A DNA stretch of 64,000 nt from Volvox africanus (Eukaryota > Chlorophyta > Chlorophyceae > Chlamydomonadales > Volvocaceae), in the NCBI GenBank assembly GCA_030268105.1, contig BSDZ01000003.1, positions 3,658,001 to 3,722,000 of the forward strand, read 5' to 3'. This document shows, piece by piece, positions 36,890-48,989 of the stretch (within the stretch, counting starts at the first letter, position 1; each line of letters opens with the position of its first letter). The translations under genes were made by a program, and so were the position numbers. Under the pieces are notes generated by a model. The model saw only the letters and a list, made by a program, of their open reading frames with translations. It was not told the origin of the DNA and did not search any database.

Positions 36890-38480
36890 TCACAGCTGTA
36901 TCTCCACCGACGTCATCTCCCCTGGCTGCAGATCTGCTCCAGTCAACGCTTTCAAAACGCCCCAGTGGGCTACCAGCAATAGACAGCGCTCCGGTCGCTG
37001 CGTGAGTCCGCGCCACAGGGCCGCCAAACGCTCCTCGTACACGCCTGTACTGGGCAGAGGGCGGAGGTGACCCGTGCATGGAACCAGTGCTAGGAATGAA
37101 GTTGGTGTTCTAGAATATGGAACTTGTCGAAAGTGGCAAAAATGCAAAGCGATGCGGTTATGTCCACCATGGGTGTCATCAGCAATGATTTCGGGACAAT
37201 GTTGTGCCGTACATACTGCTGCTGGAAATCGTGAGATAGCGAGATAGGAGATAGGGGCGAATTCTGCTAACAGCATCGTCAAAAGCCGCCACACAGCTTT
37301 CCCACGCGCACTAGCACGCGTGTCGTGTTTCGCACATGCACCTTGCGGCTCCCGTGATACGTCCCGTGGGTCGGCGTCGGGCGTGGCGGTGTACCACCAG
37401 ACGCTGGGCATGTCCGCAGGGAAGTGTATCCTGCCGACAGTAGAGCGGAGAGACCCGAACACGGGCGGTGAGGTGACATGACGACGACGACGTGCGTAAG
37501 TGTAGTACATATCATAGTAGTACATATCGTAGTAGTACATATCATAGTAGTACATATCGTAGTAGTACATATCGTAGTAGTACATATCATAGTAGTACAT
37601 ATCGTAGTAGTACATATCGTAGTAGTACATATCATAGTGTAGTACATGCGAGCGGCGTGATGTGTTTTGCGATGGTTGCATTTGTGTGTTGCTGTGTTGG
37701 TGTTGAAGGTACCAGTGATCATGCATCACGAGACAAGAGGGGCCGCTTCAGCCGAGGGCCAGCAGGCCTTCCGTCACGATGCGCTGATTCCCCCACCCCC
37801 ACTCACATCCACATCCACATCCACATCCACGTCTACGTCCGATTGAGTATCCACCCCTACTCCGTGCAGCGTGTGGATAACACTCCGTCACCCCCTTCAC
37901 CCCCTTCACCCACCCGGGGAAGTCCTCGCGAAGCTCCGATGGATTCCGCCCCACCTCAGACGACAGCGTCAGCCGCTCCCGGAGCAGGGGCTCAGCCACC
38001 ATGGGCACCTGCAGGCGGGAGACAGACGCGCCAGATTCCGGATCTGGGCTCGAGTCATGATACTTATGTTAGTTAGTGTGTGAAGGGATGGACCTCAACT
38101 GGACTTCCTGATTCGTTCCACTAAGGTGTTCACAAATCAGCGGTAGAACACCGCCGCATGTGTACAAACACGCTCCAGAATGACGCCACACGGCATGCCT
38201 CCGAGGCTATGTGCACCTGGCGTTCCTCGAGGAGCAGCTTGCACGCGGCGGCAGCAGTCTGCAGGCATCTGGTCAGCGGCGATACAAGAACTGCCTCAGG
38301 ACACGGATGCAGGGAGGCCACCTGGGGCGCCAGCTGTTGAACTTTCCGCAGGCCCTCTCGCGTGAGGACCGTGTCGTACAACAGGGGATCACGAAGCGGT
38401 TCTTGATGTGGGCTGCCGTACTTGTGCAGCGCCATGTACGCGGCCATCTCCGTCGCGCCGTGGCGTATGACGTGGAGCAC
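36890..38480 (-). CDS. Histidine phosphatase (phosphoglycerate-mutase-like) family protein
   Basis: Branch of the histidine phosphatase superfamily; substrate unknown. Exons (minus): 38480-38190, 38008-37914, 37430-37342, 37044-36890, closing to at least 209 aa. Exon 1 has the phosphohistidine motif VIRHGATEM and the usual DP-x-L-x-x-x-L-T-x-x-G (DPLLYDTVLTREGLRKV), then VLVSPLTRCLQTA. Exon 2 gives EPLLRERLTLSSEVG. Exon 3 carries PADMPSVWWYT. Exon 4 holds the second catalytic His in LLLVAHWGVLKALTG. Signature residues RHG, SPL-R and the late His are all present, so it is probably active. No ATG precedes the RHG motif in the visible exon. The frame stays open upstream of 38480, or CCGCCAG/GTGCTC may be an acceptor, so an upstream start or exon is missing from this model. 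Intron 2 contains a 15-bp tandem repeat. The gene is divergent from the methionyl-tRNA synthetase gene. Confidence 0.8.
37506..37640. repeat. 15-bp tandem repeat, 9 copies, intronic
   Basis: Unit TACATATCRTAGTAG. The variable base (A or G) changes from copy to copy. On the minus strand it is open as a repeated MYYYD peptide, but it falls within intron 2 (37431-37913) of the histidine phosphatase gene as modelled, so the frame is probably not translated. Confidence 0.9.
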
Positions 38481-39184
38481 CTGGCGGAGGCGTATGGGGC
38501 TGTGATCCGGATACTTTGTTCCAGATATTTGGGATGGATCTGGCTTGAGTTTTAGAGGTCTGGGATGTGATGGAAGATTATGGATTAAGGCAATGATGCA
38601 GGAAGCTGGATGTTGCTGTGGTTGATGCCCGTTAACACTAACGGAAAGTCCGATTTCAAAAGCTCAAGCGGACATGCAGGGTTTGCAGACGTAGCGCCCG
38701 TTGTCGTGACATTAAATTGCCAATCCCACCTTCTTAGATGTGATTACGCTTCCATGGGAGCGGTTGCTTGCAGCCCCGACCCTCAGCGCTCGGCCTTGTC
38801 CCAACTTCGACTGAGTCACGTCCCAACCAGCAACACCCATCAGTAATACATTAATCTGTCATTGATTATACTAGTAAATATAATATTTTAATAACGTCAT
38901 GTTCGCTGCATTGTATCCTTGCATCGCCGATAGCTAATAAGGCCCGGCTCGAAAACCAAATTGCGTTTACCTGAAGCTTAATTTATCAAGCAAAGCTGGG
39001 CAATAGCATCGACTGCACATCATTCTTTGGAGTCCGTTGTGCTCACCCTCTGTTGGCTTACTCAATTGTGTGGTGGTTGTAGTCGAGAGCAACCTAGCCG
39101 AAGTTCCACGTTTTCCCCCAAAGATTCCCTAATTGTGAGCATAATTCTTCTTCCGAACGCAGAATAACCCTGCTTGGGAGTAGA
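38481..39184. promoter_or_regulatory. Divergent interval between phosphatase and methionyl-tRNA synthetase genes
   Basis: About 700 bp between oppositely oriented genes, AT-rich at 38840-38900 and 38960-39060. It may hold a first exon of the phosphatase gene at the left end and the promoter/5' UTR of the synthetase at the right. No specific element recognised. Confidence 0.4.
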
Positions 39185-42100
39185 ATGCAGCAAAGCATGC
39201 CCATCGCCAGCAAGGGGACTCGCTGCCTGGCTGCCTCCCGGATGCTGCATGCGATCGCGAGGCAATGTTTGCTCTTCCAGTCATCTCTGGTACCGCCGCG
39301 ACCGGCGCTCCGGGCAACGCCTCTCTGCACCCTGGCGCCTGCGAGCACACCATCGACCCATGCCACCCGTGGAGTCGACTTGCGGACATGCTGCTCCGTC
39401 TGCCCCTCTCCCGTATCAAGCACCTCCTCCCAAGAGGACTACTTCACAATCACCACACCACTCTACTACGTTAACGCGGGTATGTGCGTTTGCTTTGTTT
39501 GGGAAGGCCAGTTTTGGTGACCAGAGCCTGCGCGAGTTTCTCTCAACCTGGGCTTGGGTCGCAAACCGGATGACTAACCAAGCCCACTAGACTTGTATGT
39601 GGCCTTTGCTTCCTTCGTTTCTTTCTCTCCCTTTCCGACACCACCCTCCAGGTCCGTACAGCAATCCGTGTTCCACCTCGTTGGTGGATTGGTGGGGAGC
39701 TGCGCGCACACTGCTCCTGGGCTTTTCAATCCTGTCCCCCAACACATCATTACAATCTTTCGTTCGATGAAGTTAGTCCCGAGTTTCCCTTGCTCCGCAT
39801 TTAACGGTGTGCAACACCTCATGCCGCCCCACACACACCGCAGCGCCCCATATGGGCAGCGCGTACCCCACCATAGCTGCTGACGCGGCGTCGCGGTTCC
39901 AGGTGCGTCCTGTTTACCTGTAAAAAAGGTAGTCTGCCCTGCTTGTCTTGTATATGTGTTGGATGTTGGATATCAGAGGCACCGGGGCCTGCGGGTGGAC
40001 ACTGGACAGGTGGCGAGGTCTTTCAACTTGCCGGAAGACCCCACGAGGGGGCGTCACATGGGGAGTAGCCTCTCGGTGGCTTTTGGAGCCCGCCCCAGTA
40101 GCAACATCCTGAGGGGCACCAGCTACTTTATGGATGTAGGCCAGCTCTCCTCTCCCGGTGCCCCCGGGACCTGGCCGCCGCCCCCTCCTTTCGCTCCTTC
40201 TGAGCCCCGGCTGCCGTACGGCCCTCATTCGCTTTGCTTCGGGCGATAACTCCCTATGCCGGATGAAGGGACGTACGGCAGGTCATAGCCCCGTTTACCT
40301 GCTCAGCATGCAACTGCCCGTCTCCTCCCGCGTAAAGCATAGCGGCCGGGTGCTTCTCATCATCTTCCAACAATCTACTCCCCGCTCCAGCTATGCACAG
40401 CGGCTGCTTGCCGGCGCCCTCGTGAATCCCACTTAGTGTGTGTATGCCCGTACGCCGCTCTTCCCCGTTTTGCACCTTGCGAATTGCCACTCCCGCGTGC
40501 ATCTAACCCCGACACGCACAAACTCATCCACCTACTCTCCTCCTGCCCATCGATAAACCGGACAGCGCCTGCTGGGTAAGCGGGTCCGCTTCCTGACGGG
40601 CACAGACGAGCATGGGGAGAAAATTGCCGCGGCGGCCGCTAAGAGAGGTCTCAGCCCGCAGGAGCATTGCGACGATATCGTGGCGCAGTACACCGACCTG
40701 TGGGACAAGGTACGGCAATGCGGGCCCTATGCGGGCCTTACAAAGAGGGAAATGGTGAAAGGGAGGGAGCGTAGTCACTGGAGCACCTTAAAGAGGGAAA
40801 TGGTAGTGGGCTGTGGCGGACGCACGACCAGCTGCCATTCGGCGGGCAAGGAGGGTAACACCACTGGCGAGTGGTGTTACCCTCCTGTTACGCCTCTCGT
40901 CCTCCACAGCACCACGCCAACCTTACATGTTGCACATTCTGGCCCCGTATCACATCCAACCTGACCTCTGCAGCTGGATATTCAGTACGATAGGTTTGTA
41001 CGTACGACAGAGGCCCGCCATGCGGAGCTTGTGGTGGACGTGTTGAGTCGGTGCTGGGAGCGCGGTGATATCTACTCGGCCGATTACGAGGGCTGGTACT
41101 GTGTGGACTGCGAGGAATTCAAGGTGCGGTTACCTCACTGCTTGGGGAGGGAGGAGGGAGAAGGGGGAGGCAGGCTGTAGGAGGCAGGGAGGGAGGGAAG
41201 GAGGGAGGGAGCCAGGGCGGCAGGGCGGCAGGGAGGTAGTGAGGGTGGGAAGGAGGCAGGGAGGGAGGGAAGAGGGAGAGGGAGAGGAAGGGAGGGAGGG
41301 GAAATTAAATCTATATCTATGTAACCCTATAGGGCATACGTGCAGTGGTGCGCACGAGGAGGGCCACCGGCGGAGGGAGATGTCTGACAGGGGGGGCCTC
41401 CAGCGGGCCGCATGAGCACCTTCCGCACAGGCAGATCACCGCTTCCGGAGCTGTCTGGGAAGAAGCTCCACGCACCCAAAGCCCCTTCCAGGAACGGGTG
41501 GAGCCGGCGTGTCGTGTCGGGGAATGAGGGGAATGCACGGGGCCCAACGGGTGGAGGGCCGCAGCACGGAGGAGGCCATCGCATGCCAGGTGGATGTTGA
41601 CGGATGGGTGTCCCTGCCCTGCCCTGCCCTGCCCTGCCCTCCCCTGCCCTGCCCTGCCCTGCCCTGCCCTGCCCTGCCCTGCCCTGCCCTGCCCTCCCCT
41701 CCCCTGCCCTGCCCTGCCCTGCCCTGCCCTGCCCTCCCCTGCCCTGCCTTGCCCTGCCCTGCCCTGCCTTGTGGTGTCGTGTTTGGGGTTGTCGCAGGAC
41801 GAGAAGGAGATGGTGGCGCTGGAGGGTCCCGACGGGAAGCCTGAGGCGCAGGCCCGGGGCTGCCCCACGCACCGTAAACCCTGTCAGCATCGCAAGGAGG
41901 TGTGTGCGGGTGTGCACCTCCCCCGAGTGTATATGTGTATACGTGTACGTGTATGTGTATGTGTATGTGTACGTGTATGTGTACGTGTATGTGTGTAGGA
42001 TAGGGGGGTACATCACCCGTGGCCACTAACCTGGCAGTCCCTACCTTCCCCGGTGTTTCGGGGCACCCTCATCCAGTCTCCCATGCCGACTTCTCCGAAA

Positions 42101-45100
42101 TCAGTGGTTTTCCCAGGTTCAGCACCCACCACCAGCATCCAGCGGAATCTGCCGAATCAACTAAGGCGTCAACTCCGCTACTGGTCAGCTCGCAGGTCAC
42201 TTTAATTGGGGTCGTCACCGTCCATCGACATGGGGGCACCCTGCCCTTAACATTAGGGTCTTTGGCCCGCTCTCAGTCGGGGTAGAACCTGGAATTCCAG
42301 GGGCATATTAGTCGTGCCATAACAGTCGTGCCTGAACACGATATTTGTATGTGTATGTGTATGTGTACGTGTATGTGTACGTGTATGTGTACGTGTATGT
42401 GTACGTGTATGTGTATGTGTACGTGTATGTGTATGTGTACGTGTATGTGTATGTGTATGTGTAGGCGCCCACTGAGCGTTGCCATTGTTGTGTTGGTGGT
42501 GATTTGGTATCGTGTTGGTGGAAAAGAACCACCAGGTGCGTAATGGTGTTATTGGCGCCGTGCGGGCCACGTCGTAACTATCACCTCCCCTTGGCTGAAT
42601 TGGGGAGTGAACCCGTCAACACCGTCTGCCGTACAGCAATTATGTTGTCCATTGTTTCAGTGCCTCAACTTCCTTTCTACGCTCCACCACATCCGGCTCA
42701 CTTATGACCCCCTCTCCATCGGACTCCCTGTCTCCCATCCGTCGTTCTGCTGCGCCTGTTGGATTGGTTGGCGGCACACCTCGCGGCGGTTTTGGCGGCT
42801 TAAAGGCCAACTACTTCTTTCGCCTGAGCAAATACTCCAAGTAAGTCCTCCCGGGGTGAAAGCTTAAAGTGTGTGTTGGGGTAAGTTTGGTTCTAATAAT
42901 CACATACAGTTTCAGGTAGGTCAGGTTGTTTGGGAGTTGCCAAGCGACCTGCTGTACCTGAAACCTGCTTCCTTGCTCATATCGTGCGCCAAAACGACTC
43001 CGTCACGCTGTACCCCGAGCTCTCGGCTTACATATAGAGGGGTGTTATGTAGGGTTAAATACTTGGGCGATCGACTTGCCCGTAGAGGACAAGCACCGGG
43101 AGTCCTGATCGGGCCGAAACACAGCGCAAAAGGGGGGAAACTCGGTTATATATACATAGGGTATGGTATATATATATATATATATAGGGTATGGTATATA
43201 GGGTATATAAGGTATGGTGTATATATATATATATATATATAGGGTAGGGTTATATATACATAGGGTAGGGTTGTGTACTGATTCTGGAGCCTGGTAGCAT
43301 AGCCCAGTGCGCTGGCCTGGTACACACCCGTTTGGCAGGGAAATCGAGGAGCTGCTCGCGCGGGGGGATTTCGTGCAGCCTGAGTCGCGCTGTAATGAGG
43401 TACGAGCAGCAGCAGTGTGAACATAGATGTGACGAGCAGGTGTGGATTAGACTCCTCTGACGTGTATACACTGATGACGTGTACGTCACATGGTGCCGTA
43501 CCCCAGTGCCGTACCCGCCTCGTCCATCGCCTTGTCCCCGTCCTCCTCCCCGTCCCCGTGATCCTACTCCTGCCCACCCCATCTACCTGCCACACCGCGT
43601 TTGTCTGCCGCCGTAGCCAGCCTGCTGATAGCCCGCCTTCCATAATACGGGCGGCATCCAGCATCACTCACGGCCTACCAGTCGCAACTCTCGCGCTGTC
43701 CCAGCCGCTGTGGGCGCTTGCTACTCCCCGAACACACGGTGTTGATCTCATCTGCTGAGAAAGCAAACCCGCATTACGGCCGCCAGACATATCCTTGCTC
43801 CTGTACGTCCTCCCGCTCTGATCCGCTTATGTTCCTGCCCACCCTCCGCCCTCGCCCTCTCTCTGGTGCCACACACCTTGGCGTCTCGGGGCGCGGCTGT
43901 CGGACGGGGGCGGTCGTCATTGCAACGTCCATCGTCCATCAGCTCATGTCGTATGTCCGGGAGGGCCTTCGCGACTTCTCCATCAGCCGCGCGGCAGTGG
44001 ACTGGGGCATCCGGGTGCCCCAGGATCCCAAACACACGGTGTACGTGTGGTTTGATGCGCTGATAGGTGAGCTGTCCCATGGGTCGGAGGTCGAGTCCCA
44101 CCTGTGCCGGGTGGGGCGGAGGGCGACCGGGTTCAGCTGCCTGGGCTGTTTGAGGGGGATTGTAGCGCAGCAGCGAGTAAGGCAGTGCGACTAAGGCAGT
44201 GCCGTCAGGGGTGGGAAAGGGAGCCACCTCCTCATCCCAGGGATATAGGGGCGGAATAACGGAATTACCCATTTTCCTGCCTTATTCCCCCCCCGACCCC
44301 TTCAACGCTCTCCACCCCGCCCGCACCCCGCACCCCGCACACCGAAATAGGCCTGTCTCATCATCAGCTCGCCCCTTGTGTGAACCCTTACTGCGAAGTG
44401 CTGCGGGCGGCCTATCATTAGGTTCCCTCTCTTGCCCTAGCTGCCGTTTCTACCTGACCCCCCGGCCCGTTGGCTTCTCAACTCCCCCGTCTTCTCCGCC
44501 GATGTCGTCACGCCCAGGCTATCTGTCGGGGCTGCTACCGGGCGATGTTCCCGCCAGGATCTCGGAAGTCCCTGTCCACGGCTGGCCGGCCTCCGTGCAC
44601 GTGATCGGGAAGGACATCCTGCGATTCCACGCAATCTACTGGCCCGGCATGCTGCTGTCGGCGGGGTTACCGGTGCCGCAGTAAGTGCTGAAGCGTGCTG
44701 AAGGCGGGCGCTCGCCTGGGGTGGGGTGGAGTGGGTAGGACGTCCCGAGGGGTAGTGAAAGCGCGTTTGTCGGCACATTGTCGTGTGAGTGAGAGTATGG
44801 GAAGCACCAGGGTACTCCGCTGGGCCCTCATCTCCCCCCTTGGCGGCAACCTAGGTTTTTGGGGTCTTCGCGTCGGCAGCAGCCTTGGACGCGGACGACA
44901 GTCAGTCATCCTTCACGGTTAGTCCTGGCTTCGTCAGCGATTATTACCAGCGTTTCGATGTTCATCTCCCTCCCCCCTGTTATATCTTTACAAGGACACG
45001 CACACATCCTCTCACCTACACCTTCGCACACCACCTTCATCCCCGCAATAACATCTACGATAGCTTGTATGCTGACGTCACAGCGGTACGAAGCGCTGCG

Positions 45101-48100
45101 TACCCGGGCTGCGAATGAACTATATTTGAAACGTCGGGTCATGTCGTCATTGACATTTGCTGTTGGTCAGCTACCGCACCACACTGTGGGCCGAGCGCGG
45201 GTCGGCTGGGAAGGTAGGAGCGGGAGTCAGGCCCTGAGGGACACCCGGAGAGGCTACAGCTTACATCTCCGACCGATTCCAGGGGTTATTACCCGACCAA
45301 CTCTTTCACGCTCCTGGTTCGCCCCTGGACCTGGCAGGCGTGTGTACGGCCACGGCTTCCTCACTAAGGACGGCCTGAAGATGGGCAAAGCACTGGGCAA
45401 CACTTTGGACCCCCAGGTAGAGGTGGAGGTGGAGGTGTTTTCTGTTGCCGTATATCCTCTGTTATGGAGCTCCATGAGAGCGTTTAAATGTTACATACGT
45501 GCCAGGTTTGGTTTTTGATACTTTTTCATATTTACCACTTAACACCTCTCCTGTCGACACGCGACCCTTTCGCGAATGCCCGTATAACGTTACGATCCGT
45601 TACAATCACGTATGCTTCCATAACGCGGTCTGCTGGTCGAATTGGCAGGTTCTTGTTGCGACGTACGGCGCAGACGCCGTGCGGTTGTACTTCATGAAAG
45701 AGATTGTCTTTGGGTGAGTCGTCTGTGCTTAGGCTGTGTCGATGGAGGAGGGCAACGTGGTCGTCCCTTCTAGCTCTCCTAATGGGTGGCCTCTGGGGTG
45801 CTGTGGGGTGAGGATATTGCCGTTAGTCGGACGTGGCTTCCGACATCATCTCATGGCGCGGACCAAGGCGATGCACCTTGCGTTGATAATGTGTAGCCTC
45901 AAATCCCACATTTGAAAGAAAACGGCTGAAAGCTATGACAGGTGACACGGCGTTTCTGCCAATTCGCCCATCGTCTTCACGTCTTCACGTCTTCACAGGC
46001 AAGACGGCGACTTCAGTGAGGTTCGCTTCCGCGATGTTGTAAACGCGGCGCTGGCTAACAACCTGGGCAACGGCCTTAACCGAACACTTAACCTCCTGGC
46101 CAAGTTCCTAGACCGGACAATTCCGGTGGACGCATGTGAGCCTTATGTGCTGTACGCGCCTGTGTTGATCCTTGGTGGGGTGAGGAGCTGGGGCAAACGG
46201 TTGTGCGTGTTTCCTTCCCTCCCCCTCGATGTTAGCGCATTCGGGCTTCAGGGCAGGTTTCCCGACTCGATGCCGCGACTGTTAATAGTGACACAGTATC
46301 AACACAGTATGTTCCCTCGACATTGATGGTGGGCCAGTGGTAACAAGGACAGGGGCGCCGCAATTGCGAATTCTCGCGGCTGCGGGCTTTGGCGCTAGTG
46401 GGTCGATAGAGAATGGTGTTTAGATGTCCAATGGGAGGTGGGATTGCCGACACCCGCCTAGGCCTAGGCTGCTTTCGACCGCTTTCCGTTGCGTCTTATG
46501 ACCTTTACATCGGTAAACGCTGTCTCAATGACGTTAAACACACTCATGCCAGGTGCTGCCCCCCTGCATAAATGCAAGGGCTCCTCTCCACGACCTCACC
46601 CACCTCCACTACTGCTTGCAGCTTCACTGCCGGCTGACTTGTCATTGAGACAGCTGGCTGCGGAGCGCCTGCCCGCCGCCGCTGCAGCCTACAGCGACCT
46701 ATCATTCCACGAGGCGGCGGAGGCGGTGCTCGCGTTGTCCTCCCGCAGCAATCAATACCTGGAGGAAACGCAGCCCTGGACCAAGCTCAAGAAGGTATGG
46801 CGGCGGCTGCACGATGTGCGTTTGTGTGCGGCATTTGGATTTCATAGGACTGGACATAGGACCTGGTGTGTGCGTGATATCCCGAAGACTGCGTTTCACA
46901 AGGCATCTTGCCACCTTCATGCCACCTTGCGGAACCGGGTGCCCAATTGTGCGGGCTCCTCGTAGGTGTCTCGCTTGCACTCGGCATCTCAACCTACCTC
47001 GCTGCCACTAGCCTGCCACTGGCCTACCTCTCAGCTCAAATCCATCTCGCCACCCGGGATTAAACTCCCTATGCTGCGGCTTAATATCCCAGGGCACCGA
47101 CGAAGAGAAGGCAGAAGCTGCGGCAGTGCTGGTAGCGGTGCTGGAGGCTGTCCGGATCGTAGCGGTGGGGTTGGCCCCCCTTACGCCCGGACTCAGCCGC
47201 CGAATCTTGTCGCAACTGGGGTATTCGACCGAGCAGGTCCAGGTGTGAGATTTCGTGAAGCGTACACGAGGCGCGTTTGGCAACACGATCAAGTCGCGTC
47301 TGCCGTACCTGTCACCTTACTGGCATGGGGCATGAAAACGTTTGGCAGTGAGGACGGCGAAAGTGTCTTCTTGCGTCTTACCATAATTGGCAAGGAGAGG
47401 GGAGGTTGGTTTTCTGATGGTGAGGTCAGGAAATCGTGGGTGGTGTGAGGCTCGAGGAAAATACCAGAGAAAATCGGCGGCCGAGTTTTGGGCTTGGCAT
47501 TCCATGAAGCTGGCGAAGGAAATGCTTTCCGACCTGCCTTTGAGACTACTTTGTTTTCTTTTGACAAAAGAATCCTGCCCTTGCAAGGCGGCTCAATATT
47601 TCACAATTCAGGCTCCAAACGTGCAAGTGCGGCCTAGCGTAGACTTGTTTGCGCATCCGTCACGCATTGGCATGGCTGACCTTATCGCCTGTCACATCCA
47701 CATGCTCACTGAGATCCGGCGCTGTGTGAAATGGCGAGGCCACTCCTGCTGCTGCTGCCTCCAATGTGGGCACCTGAACATCTGGGCGCCTGACCAGCAT
47801 GACCTGGTTTAGACTGGCGGCATGCATGAGCACCTAACGCCAGTCGTTGCCGGCCGCGGCGTCCCCCTCCTTCCCTCCAGACGCTGACGTGGGCTGACAC
47901 TGCTTGGGGAGGGCTGAAGGCGGGCCTCCGGACGGCGGAACCGGCCCCCGTATTCGTGCGACTAGAGGCGCCCGGGGAGGCAGAGGCAGCGGCGGAGGCT
48001 GCAGCAAAAGCAAAGGCGACAGCTGCGGCCGCAGCGTCAAAGCCCAAGAAGACGAAGGCCGGGGAGAGCAAGAAAGATAAGAGAAAAGATAAGAAGCAGG

Positions 48101-48177
48101 TGCAGGAACAAGCTGCACAAGATACGCAGGCAGGGGCGAACGAACAGGTGTCGCAGGAGCAGCCGGTGGTGGTGTAA
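39185..48177 (+). CDS. OVA1: Organellar methionyl-tRNA synthetase, 15 exons
   Basis: Charges tRNA-Met for organelle translation; similar to the bacterial-type plant enzyme that serves chloroplast and mitochondria (Arabidopsis OVA1). Exons: 39185-39479, 39844-39902, 40566-40709, 40974-41123, 41798-41899, 42806-42840, 43339-43399, 43943-44066, 44518-44680, 45338-45416, 45649-45713, 45999-46135, 46622-46794, 47093-47242, 47881-48177. Total 2034 nt, 677 aa, all phases closed. The first roughly 83 residues look like an organelle transit peptide (basic, Ser/Ala-rich, low acidic). The class I signature HMGS is at 101-104 and KMGKA (for KMSKS) at 392-396. Other marks are [46 protein letters not shown] and [11 protein letters not shown] Lys/Ala/Gln-rich C-terminal tail of about 60 residues follows WGGLKAG. 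Exon 6 is only 35 nt, with an unusual AAAG acceptor. Introns carry many repeats. Confidence 0.92.
41141..41311. repeat. GGGAGG-rich polypurine tract (MetRS intron 4)
   Basis: Purine-rich (AGGGAGG/GCAGGG) low-complexity DNA just after exon 4, G-rich on the sense strand. It includes several CAGGG units complementary to the CCCTG array later in the same intron. Confidence 0.85.
41612..41770. repeat. (CCCTG)n pentanucleotide array (MetRS intron 4)
   Basis: About 30 CCCTG/CCCCT units ending shortly before exon 5. The opposite strand is a continuous run of GGG triplets with 2-nt spacers, a strong G-quadruplex-type sequence. Open frames across it on both strands (Pro/Ala/Cys or Arg/Gly/Gln) are artefacts. 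Confidence 0.95.
41927..41996. repeat. GTGTATGTGTACG microsatellite, left part
   Basis: Alternating GTGTAT and GTGTAC units in MetRS intron 5. The same repeat resumes at 42346 after the MITE-like element, so the two parts were probably one array split by an insertion. Confidence 0.85.
41990..42345 (+). mobile_element. MITE-like dispersed repeat, copy 2 (MetRS intron 5)
   Basis: About 350 bp homologous to the minus strand of 19920-20247, from GTAGGATAGGGGGG through CACCCGTGGCCACTA and GGAATTCCAGG to the CTGAACACGATATTTG end. It carries an extra stretch (around 42110-42150) absent from copy 1. It is flanked on both sides by the same GTGTATGTGTACG microsatellite, which gives a clean picture of insertion into a simple repeat. 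No coding capacity beyond short frames. Confidence 0.75.
42346..42463. repeat. GTGTATGTGTACG microsatellite, right part
   Basis: Continuation of the array at 41927-41996 on the far side of the MITE-like element. On the minus strand it gives open Thr/His or Tyr/Thr frames, which are artefacts. Confidence 0.85.
43145..43271. repeat. TA-rich repeat with TAGGGTA units (MetRS intron 6)
   Basis: Runs of (TA)n interspersed with ATAGGGTATGG and ATAGGGTAGGGTT units, two of which are near-identical (about 43241 and 43260). It lies just before the exon 7 acceptor at 43338. Confidence 0.85.
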
Positions 48178-48905
48178 TCGGGTGTAGGGAATTCGTGTGA
48201 CGTTTTGTGGGTACCCCCTGCTGCTGCCTGGTTCCTTAAACTCCGTAAACTGTTGCGCCATCTCGTCAGAGGAGACCTGGGCTTTTATGGTTCAGTTGCA
48301 GCCTAGTTTAAGCACCTGCGGTTAAGCAGTTGATATTGGGCAGGAGAGAGGAAGCCTGCTTTTCGTAAAAGAAAGTATGGATGGCATAGCTGTGGGGACG
48401 CAGTACCGTGCTTCGGTTTTTCATGTTCAGTCGCCTGGTAAGCTGTCAGCCTTCGCTCGGGTATGGAGTGCATACTCGTGCCTTGGGTTTTGTCCAAGAT
48501 GCACTCTGGGAACGGCCGCTGCTTGGTAACCCGCTTAGTACGCTTCGTAACAACTTGGTATGCATACAAACCTTCTTTGTATCTGGACAAAACCAGACGA
48601 AGTGCGTCGTTAACCGGGCAGAGCACGAAGTAAAGAACAAAAATATGCTTTGTGTGGCGGAATTTGTAATAAAAATTTGTAAGATTTAATAAAAGCTAAG
48701 TTTATTAGATAGGAATGTGCCAGATAATATTAGTTGAACCTGTTTGCAATCTATCGATCTGACAATTTAACGGTGACAACGATTTTCTTCAGGAGTATAC
48801 AGCGTGCATGTTTTTAGTAATAAGGAATAAGTATATCATTATATGGAGACAGTTTGGAGAGGAGAGTGAGCAGAGAGGGCATGGGTCGGTGTGGGATTCT
48901 TGAAT
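48178..48905. other. MetRS 3' UTR and downstream flank
   Basis: About 500 nt of non-coding sequence leads to two TGTAA motifs. After 48690 the DNA becomes AT-rich and no gene is seen before the G-rich minisatellite. Confidence 0.5.
48665..48682 (+). terminator. Candidate poly(A) signals (two TGTAA) for MetRS
   Basis: Two TGTAA motifs 13 nt apart, about 490-505 nt past the MetRS stop and followed by AT-rich DNA. This fits the chlorophyte poly(A) motif and long 3' UTRs. Confidence 0.6.
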
Positions 48906-48989
48906 TCACATAGTGGCAACTTTCACCAAGTGATGAAACAGCGATTGTAGCATAATGAAAAGAGAAATTAATGATTTCTTTGATACGAA

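Noticed and set aside
41317..42016. Long minus-strand Gly/Arg/Ala/Gln frames in MetRS intron 4-5
   Set aside because: Translation of the (CCCTG)n array and TG-rich repeat inside introns of a plus-strand gene.
42308..42570. Thr/Tyr- or Thr/His-rich minus-strand frames
   Set aside because: Microsatellite translation within MetRS intron 5.
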